Positions 49,895 to 55,037 of a stretch of 55,037 nt of DNA are shown in pieces. Source of the stretch: Streptomyces jeddahensis (lineage in GTDB: Bacteria; Actinomycetota; Actinomycetes; Streptomycetales; Streptomycetaceae); the NCBI RefSeq assembly GCF_001642995.1, contig NZ_LOHS01000031.1:1-55037 (forward strand), in the 5' to 3' direction. The translations under genes were made by a program, and so were the position numbers. How positions within the stretch are numbered: the first letter of the stretch is position 1; each line of letters opens with the position of its first letter. Under the pieces are notes generated by a model. It saw nothing but the letters and a program-made list of their open reading frames with translations, had not been told where the DNA came from and did not search any database.

Positions 49895-50026
49895 TGAGGT
49901 ATCTCCTTGAATTGGTCGTCCGTGCGAATCCACCGCGGCCGTCGTGCCACGGAAGTCATGGGATGCCCGGAGAGTCTGGGCGGGTGGTGGCGCTGCCTCA
50001 GAGCCTGTCGGACGGCCCCGTTCGGA

Positions 50027-50959
50027 TCAGGCCGTGCCGCCGGCGATGTCCTCGGCCCTGGCCAGCGCCGTGAGGCGCATCCGCCGATACGTGGCGATGT
50101 CCTCGCGGTACGCGCCGAGCCGCTTGCCGCGGTACTCCTCGTCCAGCTTGCGGGCGGTGGCGGCAAGCGGTGTCCTGGTCGCGCATCTGGCCTCGGCGAC
50201 CGCCAGCCGTACCTCCACGGCGTGTGCCTCCGCAGAGCTCAGGCCCTCGGTGAGCGCCGGAAGTTCAGCCCGGATCGCGGGCGGCTCCGCGTACTCGTGA
50301 CCGGCCGCACGCATACACGCGGCCCATTCGCCGACCGCGTTGGTGAAACGTTTATCATCGAGGAGGTCCGGCACATACAGGTCGGTCAGGTTCGTTGCGA
50401 TCTTCTCCGCCTTGAACCAGGTCTCGAAGTCTCCGTAGAGCCGCTGCTTGGCCTCGGTCTGGCAGCTGCGCCGCGGAGTCTGGATGGTGCCGCCCCCGGG
50501 CAGTTCGACAGTCAGCATCCCGGCTGAGGGGCCACCGTTGAGCACCTCGTCGTAGCGCAGGGCCTCCTTGTGCGAGAGGCCGTTGGTGTACGCGTGGTTC
50601 GGGTCCTCGCGCTGGAGCCGAGGCAGCCTGGCGCTGAGCCGGCCGCCATAACCCTGCCGCTTCGCCCAGTCGACGTCCGTCACCACATAACCGCCGCCCT
50701 TGAGGTCATCGACGGTCGGCAGCGGACCCACCCAGTACCTGAAGCCCTCCCCCGCCATGCACTCCTTGACCAGTAACGCCTCGGCGCGCTGGACCAGGAT
50801 CTGTTCGGTGTGAGTCAGCTCCCGGGCGGCCGGTGCGGAACGGCTGGGGTCCGGCCGGTCGGCGGATGCGGCTGTGGTGCAGCCGGCCGCGGCCAGGATC
50901 GCGAGCGCCGCGGCCGGCCAGGCATGAGCCGATGGCTGCTTTATGGCATGCAATGACAT
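50027..50959 (-). CDS. lipoprotein of unknown function
   Basis: 310 residues with a lipoprotein signal: AAALAILAAAGCTTAA, lipobox Cys at residue 27. The mature part is largely helical and charged (THTEQILVQRAEALLVKECM; YTNGLSHKEALRYDEVLNGG; KFTNAVGEWAACMRAAGHEY-like block). Conserved-looking Cys residues pair in KECMAGEGF, SCQTEAK, AACMRAAG, ARCATRTP. It matches the general pattern of Streptomyces exported helical proteins found near secreted peptides. Function unknown. It lies 21 nt downstream of the broken secreted-protein gene. Confidence 0.85.
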   Translation of the reverse strand: MSLHAIKQPSAHAWPAAALAILAAAGCTTAASADRPDPSRSAPAARELTHTEQILVQRAEALLVKECMAGEGFRYWVGPLPTVDDLKGGGYVVTDVDWAKRQGYGGRLSARLPRLQREDPNHAYTNGLSHKEALRYDEVLNGGPSAGMLTVELPGGGTIQTPRRSCQTEAKQRLYGDFETWFKAEKIATNLTDLYVPDLLDDKRFTNAVGEWAACMRAAGHEYAEPPAIRAELPALTEGLSSAEAHAVEVRLAVAEARCATRTPLAATARKLDEEYRGKRLGAYREDIATYRRMRLTALARAEDIAGGTA

Positions 50960-50980
50960 TCAACCCCCCGTTGCCGTTGT

Positions 50981-51269
50981 TTACGTCGTTTCTGGCGTCA
51001 CCCCTCTCGGGGACGGCTCACTTGAGTTGTACAGGTCCATCGCTGCCGCGACGGAGTAGAGGCTGGATTGGTTGTTACGCACGATCACCGCCCCCCTGTA
51101 CGGAGCCGCCGCCTGACGACCTGATCGCGCAGACCTGCGCGTACACATCGGTGTCGATCTTTTTGGTGCTGGCGCAATGCCACGTACTGGAGCTGGAGGT
51201 GATCGGGTTTGTGTTGCCGTAAGCATCCTCCCCGTTGACGTTGTTCGGTTCGTGCGGAGTGCGAGTGCC
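50981..51269 (-). pseudogene. fragment of a secreted-protein gene, frameshifted in a six-C run
   Basis: On the minus strand one frame reads EPNNVNGEDAYGNTNPITSS, then TWHCASTKKIDTDVYAQVCA and IRSSGGGSVQ, and then runs out of good sequence at a run of six C (51091-51096 plus strand). The other frame continues it naturally as AVIVRNNQSSLYSVAAAMDL and ends YNSSEPSPRGVTPETT. Deleting one base from the run joins them. A TGA at 51270-51272 closes the frame upstream, and no signal peptide or start codon is present, so the 5' part is lost. Cys pair and beta-rich composition suggest an exported protein. A sequencing error in the run is possible, but the missing 5' end is not explained by it. Confidence 0.65.
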
Positions 51270-51440
51270 TCAACGGTGGTCGGGCCGGCCTCATCCCCGG
51301 TCAGGGTGGAGGCAACGGCTGCCGGTGTCCGTGGTGGCGGGTACAACCCTGCCGAGCCGTCGTGCAACAACCCTGCAGGAAACGTAGAATCCGCAGGCAG
51401 GGCCGTGTCTGCGGCCGGGCGGCACAGACGGGGGTTGGGT

Positions 51441-54400
51441 GTGGAGTTTCGGCTGCTGGGCGGTCTTGAGGCACGGACGGTGACCGGACCGGTTGAGCTC
51501 GGGCCTGCCCGGCAGCAGACGGTGCTGGCTGCTCTTCTCCTGGACGCCAATCGGCTGGTGACAGTGGATCAACTAGTGCACCGGGTGTGGGGGGACAAGC
51601 CGCCACAACGTGCCACGCAGACCCTGTACAGCTACGTGTCCCGGCTGCGCCGCCTACTGCCAGGGGTGATCGCCCGGGGGACGGGCGGCTATGTGCTCAC
51701 CGCCGACGAACCGATGGTCGACATACACCGGTTCCACCAGCTGCTCGGGCAGGCCCGGCAACCCGACGACGATGCCCGGTCGGTGGTGCTGTTCCAGGAG
51801 GCCCTGGCGCTGTGGCGGGGAGAGCCGTTCCCCAGCGCGGACACCCCCTGGTTCAACGCCGCCCGCGACACCCTCAACAAAGAGCGGTGGGCCGCCGAGC
51901 TGGACTGCACCGACCTGCGTCTGCGGCTCGGCGAGCACACCGCGCTGCTCGCCATGCTCGCCGAGCGCAGCGCCGAACATCCGCTGGACGAGCGGGCGGC
52001 CGCCCAGTACATGCTTGCCTTGTACCGCTGCGGCCGGCAGGCCGACGCCCTCGCCCACTACCGGCACCTGCGGGACATGCTTGCCGAGGAACTCGGCATC
52101 GACCCGGGCCACGAGTTGCAGGGCATGCACCAGGCAATCCTCAGCGGGAACACGGAGCTGAGCGCGCCGACCGTCCGGCGGCCGTCCGAAGCGGCCTGGG
52201 CCGTCCAGAGCCAACTGCCCTTGGCCGCACCGGATTTCGCCGGACGGACCGAGCTCGTCCATCGCCTCGAGGAGTTACTGGCTCCGTCCGCGGCGGTGCC
52301 CGTCGTCGTATCCGGCTCGCCCGGGGTGGGCAAGACCGCGCTGGCAGTACACCTCGGTCATCGGCTGCGGCCAGCATTTCCCGACGGCCAGTGGTACGTC
52401 CGGATGCTGGGCACCACCGACCGGCCGCGCGATCCCGCCGAGGTGCTGTCCTGGCTGCTGCGCGCCTCCGGCCAGGACCCGGGCATGATCCCGCAGGCGC
52501 CGGAGGACCGCGCGGCCGCCTTCCGCAGCAGAGTGGATGGCCGCCGTGTCCTGCTGATCCTCGACGATGCCGCCGACGCCGAGCAGATACGACCACTGCT
52601 GCCGGGCACCGCCGGGGCTGCCGTACTGGTCACGAGCAGGCGGGACCTGTGGGGCCTGACCGTCAGCCATCCAGCCCACATCGTGCCGCTGGAGGCACTC
52701 GATCTCCCTGAGGCGATCACACTCCTGACCCAAATCCTCGGCGAGCAGCGGGTGGAGTCGGAGCCGGAGGCCACCGCGCGGCTGGCCGAGTTGTGCGCCC
52801 GCCTGCCGCTGGCGCTGCGGATCGCCGCCGCCAACCTCGCCGCGCGACCCGGCCGCTCGATCACCCGCTACGCCGAGGAGCTGGCCGAAGGGAACCGGCT
52901 GGCCAAGCTCGCCATCGTCGGCGACCGCCAGGCCGCGGTCCGTACCGCCTTCGACCACTCTCACACAGCACTGGAGCCGACCACGGCACGGCTGTTCGCC
53001 CTGCTCGGGCTGCATCCCGGGCCGGACTTCACCGCGGAGGCGGCCGCAGCCCTGCTCGGCGCGGAGCCGCCCGCCGCCGAGCACCTACTGGACCAGTTGG
53101 TTACCGCAGGGCTGGTGCAGCGCACCGCCGCCGACCGGTTCCAGTTTCACGACCTGCTGCGCCTGTACGCCGCCGAGCACGCCGCGGCAGACCCCTACCA
53201 CAAGGCGGCCTGGCAGCGGCTGTGTGACTGGTACCTCGCGACCGTCGATGCCGCCACTGCCTTCGACTACACCGGCAGCGTCCAACTTCCCCGCACACGC
53301 GCCGAATCCACACGATTCAACGACCGGCACCAGGCCCTCACCTGGCTGGAAGGCGAACGCGCTGGCCTGACTGCCCTGATCATCCGCGCCGCCGAATCGG
53401 GCCCACGTGAGATCTCCTGGCAACTGGCCGATCAGTTGCGCCTGTACTTCTACGCGCGGCGGCACACGGCCGAGTGGGAGGCCACGACGACGGCCGCCCT
53501 GCGCGCTGCCGAACACGACGGCGAGGTGCTCGCTCAGGCAGTGCTGTGGAACAGCATCGGTATGCTGCGCGAGCACACGGGCAACGCCATGGCCGCCCGC
53601 GAGGCCCTGCACACAGCCCAGGAGGGATACCGGAGCGCCGGGTTCACCCTCGGTGAGGTTGCCATCCTCACCAACCTGGCGATCAACTACGCCTTGCGCG
53701 GCGAGATGCGTAAGGCGATCGACTGCCAGCAGGACGGCTACGCCCTGCTCCGCGACCTCAACCGGCCGGTACTGCTCGCCCGGGCGCTCAGCAACATGGG
53801 GCTCATGCACGCGCACCTCGGCGAGTTCAACCAGGCGGTGGGCCAAACGACCGAAGCCATCGAAATCTGCCGCGCGATCGACCGGCCGACCGGCAAAATC
53901 GGCCCGCTGGTCAACCGTGCCATCGCCCGCCACGGCCTCGGCCACTATGCCGAGGCGCTGGCCGACGCCACCGAGGCGCTACGCCTACACCACTGCCACC
54001 CGCACGGCACAAGTGGGCCCGCCGTCCACGAGATCCTCGCCCGCATCCACCGCGACACCGACCGCGTCGACCTCGCCCGAACCCACGCCGAACAATCCCT
54101 GCGCGTGGCCCTCGAGCTTGGCGAGCCCACCCTGGAGGCTGATTCCCTGATCACCCTGGGCTCCATACACCGCATGGACGGCGACCCCGGCCTTGCCGCC
54201 GCCCGCCTCCAAGAAGCCCTGGAACTCACCCGCCGCTCCGGTTTGCGCCACCAGGAAGCCGAGGCGTACTCCCAACTAGCCCACGCTCACCTCACGTTGG
54301 GCGCCACGGCCGATGCGATGCACCATGCCCGCCAGGCACTGGCCATCGCCCGCACCTTGGGCTTACGCCCCGCTGAACACCGGGCACTTACGGCCCTCGT

Positions 54401-54620
54401 CGCAATCGCCCACGCCGCTGGTGACGCCACCGCGGCGGTCAACCACACTACGCAGTTCCAGCGGATACAGGACGAAACCGGCTACCGCCCCTCACCTGCT
54501 GACGAGCCACCCCGTCAGCAGAACCAACGCCGGGCAAATGAAGGCTCGACCTCACGAGGGCGCCACCGATCGCTGTCGGTGCCGGTGGTGAGGCTGACGG
54601 ATAGGCCTTCTGGCGAGTGA
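51441..54620 (+). CDS. AfsR/SARP-family regulator with NB-ARC and TPR domains
   Basis: 1059 residues from GTG 51441 (GGGGG upstream). Domain order: OmpR-type winged helix (FRLLGGLEARTVTGPVEL; RQQTVLAALLLDANRLVTVDQL; RATQTLYSYVSRLRRLL; TGGYVL), bacterial transcriptional activator domain to about 240 (ALALWRGEPF; RYRHLRDMLAEELG-like end), NB-ARC ATPase with P-loop SGSPGVGKTALAVHLG (about 291) and RVLLILDDAADAEQI, GLPLAL-like RLPLALRIAAANL, then about eight TPRs from 700 to 1020 (LNSIGM-like IGMLREHTGNAMAAREAL; ILTNLAINYALRGEMRKAID). It is a pathway or global activator controlled by ATP. No biosynthetic cluster is visible here. The open frame extends upstream but not convincingly. Confidence 0.93.
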   Translation: MEFRLLGGLEARTVTGPVELGPARQQTVLAALLLDANRLVTVDQLVHRVWGDKPPQRATQTLYSYVSRLRRLLPGVIARGTGGYVLTADEPMVDIHRFHQLLGQARQPDDDARSVVLFQEALALWRGEPFPSADTPWFNAARDTLNKERWAAELDCTDLRLRLGEHTALLAMLAERSAEHPLDERAAAQYMLALYRCGRQADALAHYRHLRDMLAEELGIDPGHELQGMHQAILSGNTELSAPTVRRPSEAAWAVQSQLPLAAPDFAGRTELVHRLEELLAPSAAVPVVVSGSPGVGKTALAVHLGHRLRPAFPDGQWYVRMLGTTDRPRDPAEVLSWLLRASGQDPGMIPQAPEDRAAAFRSRVDGRRVLLILDDAADAEQIRPLLPGTAGAAVLVTSRRDLWGLTVSHPAHIVPLEALDLPEAITLLTQILGEQRVESEPEATARLAELCARLPLALRIAAANLAARPGRSITRYAEELAEGNRLAKLAIVGDRQAAVRTAFDHSHTALEPTTARLFALLGLHPGPDFTAEAAAALLGAEPPAAEHLLDQLVTAGLVQRTAADRFQFHDLLRLYAAEHAAADPYHKAAWQRLCDWYLATVDAATAFDYTGSVQLPRTRAESTRFNDRHQALTWLEGERAGLTALIIRAAESGPREISWQLADQLRLYFYARRHTAEWEATTTAALRAAEHDGEVLAQAVLWNSIGMLREHTGNAMAAREALHTAQEGYRSAGFTLGEVAILTNLAINYALRGEMRKAIDCQQDGYALLRDLNRPVLLARALSNMGLMHAHLGEFNQAVGQTTEAIEICRAIDRPTGKIGPLVNRAIARHGLGHYAEALADATEALRLHHCHPHGTSGPAVHEILARIHRDTDRVDLARTHAEQSLRVALELGEPTLEADSLITLGSIHRMDGDPGLAAARLQEALELTRRSGLRHQEAEAYSQLAHAHLTLGATADAMHHARQALAIARTLGLRPAEHRALTALVAIAHAAGDATAAVNHTTQFQRIQDETGYRPSPADEPPRQQNQRRANEGSTSRGRHRSLSVPVVRLTDRPSGE

Positions 54621-54698
54621 GTGAGTCATGAGGTGTGAGCCGGGGACGTGGACAACGGACAGCAAGCAACCCTGTCCAAGACTTCATCTCGTATTGCC

Positions 54699-54731
54699 AG
54701 CCCGTCCCGACCGGCAGGGTCGGGACGGGCT
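54699..54731 (+). terminator. terminator hairpin after the AfsR-type gene
   Basis: Perfect 14-bp inverted repeat, AGCCCGTCCCGACC (54699-54712) and GGTCGGGACGGGCT (54718-54731), with a GGCAG loop and no T tract, as is common in Streptomyces. Confidence 0.75.
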
Positions 54732-54732
54732 C

Positions 54733-55037
54733 GACGAGCGGGACTCCGCCAGCGCCGCGGACCACGCGGAGCGCGCCCTGGCCACCGCCCATGAAACTGG
54801 AACTCCGCCCGATCGCCTGCTTAGCGCTGGCGGCGCTCGCCGCCTTCCGGCGGGCCACAGGCAATCCGCCTCGGCGGCCCGGCACGCCGCCGAAGCCGAA
54901 CGAGTCGAGCAGGGGACCCGCTACCGCCTCAACCGGCGTGAACAGAAACCGCGCGGGCAGCGAAGCCACCCCGCCTCAATCGCCAACAACCGCGAACAGT
55001 CACACCCGGCTCAGGACACACGAACGGGCGGCCCTTA
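54733..55037 (+). pseudogene. possible TPR-protein remnant, cut by the window edge
   Basis: The plus frame from CTC 54732 reads LDERDSASAADHAERALATA, then HETG, and later SAARHAAEAERVEQGTRYRL. This helix-turn-helix spacing resembles the TPR tail of AfsR-like proteins, including the one just upstream. It has no start codon or ribosome site and directly follows the terminator, so it is probably a decayed duplicate of a TPR C terminus. Weak. Confidence 0.3.

Larger units (their letters stand above)
54621..55037. other. terminator and degenerate TPR-like tail region
   Basis: 417 nt after the AfsR-type gene with no intact gene. It holds the hairpin at 54699-54731 and, after it, a plus-strand frame with TPR-like residues described separately. 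Confidence 0.5.

Noticed and set aside
54448..54969. 173-codon minus-strand frame at the right end
   Set aside because: Runs antisense through the end of the AfsR-type gene and a terminator hairpin; composition is not protein-like.
1..55037. tRNA or rRNA genes, insertion-sequence transposases, integrase or attachment sites
   Set aside because: I looked for the GGTTCRANYCC T-loop pattern, DDE or recombinase motifs and rRNA conserved words and recognised none; without a covariance search a degenerate tRNA could be missed.

Overview
This window is from a Streptomyces or close relative. It is very GC-rich with strong GC bias at third codon positions, uses many GTG and some TTG starts, overlaps genes by ATGA or GTGA, and carries non-coding repeats of a kind I remember from Streptomyces genomes. 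The order hmgA, GDSL lipase, dnaE2 plus a Y-family polymerase recalls the SCO1710-1745 part of the S. coelicolor core chromosome; this is from memory and was not searched. Most of the window is core-like. The last 6 kb (about 49-55 kb) is more accessory, with a secreted crystallin-fold protein, a lipoprotein, a broken secreted-protein gene and a large AfsR/SARP-type regulator.

Layout, left to right. 1-350: non-coding repeats. 0.35-7.97 kb, minus strand: an ABC ATPase, an MFS plus citrate-type transporter operon, and a molybdopterin oxidoreductase behind a TetR gene with a clear TetR-type operator between them. 8.1-11.6 kb: homogentisate dioxygenase (hmgA), a HutC-type GntR regulator and a lone Type ISP-like specificity domain protein. 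11.66-14.0 kb: a Tat-exported M20 amidohydrolase and a small conserved-looking gene. 14.1-20.7 kb: a SigK/RskA-type sigma/anti-sigma pair divergent from a DUF4331 protein, a TPR protein and a His-rich nickel/cobalt-type exporter. The two divergent transcripts each start with the same promoter motif (ATCC-N15-CCGAAT), so this looks like one regulated system. A dispersed repeat related to one at the left edge is inserted in frame in the His-rich loop of the exporter. 20.7-24.9 kb: membrane Ser/Thr kinase, GDSL lipase, subtilisin-like protease.

25-35.2 kb is an envelope polysaccharide cluster: membrane protein, CelD/FemAB-like acyltransferase, two family 2 glycosyltransferases, a polysaccharide deacetylase, a 1344-residue flippase/membrane-protein fusion and a secreted glycoside hydrolase. 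35.3-39.9 kb holds an AAA ATPase, a GntR regulator, a double GNAT protein, a DUF402 protein, a methyltransferase-Nudix fusion and a 45-codon gene. 39.9-44.2 kb is a tctCBA tricarboxylate uptake operon with a trailing GNAT gene, divergent from a CitB/DcuR-like response regulator that has no kinase beside it. 44.3-48.9 kb is a DNA damage mutagenesis pair, dnaE2 plus a Y-family polymerase without the usual catalytic acids, behind an actinobacterial SOS box.

No tRNA, rRNA, CRISPR array or transposase was recognised. The best candidates for something under-described are the SigK-DUF4331-TPR-metal exporter locus with its paired promoters, the dispersed repeat that has become protein-coding, the lone ISP-type specificity domain, and several structured untranslated regions.
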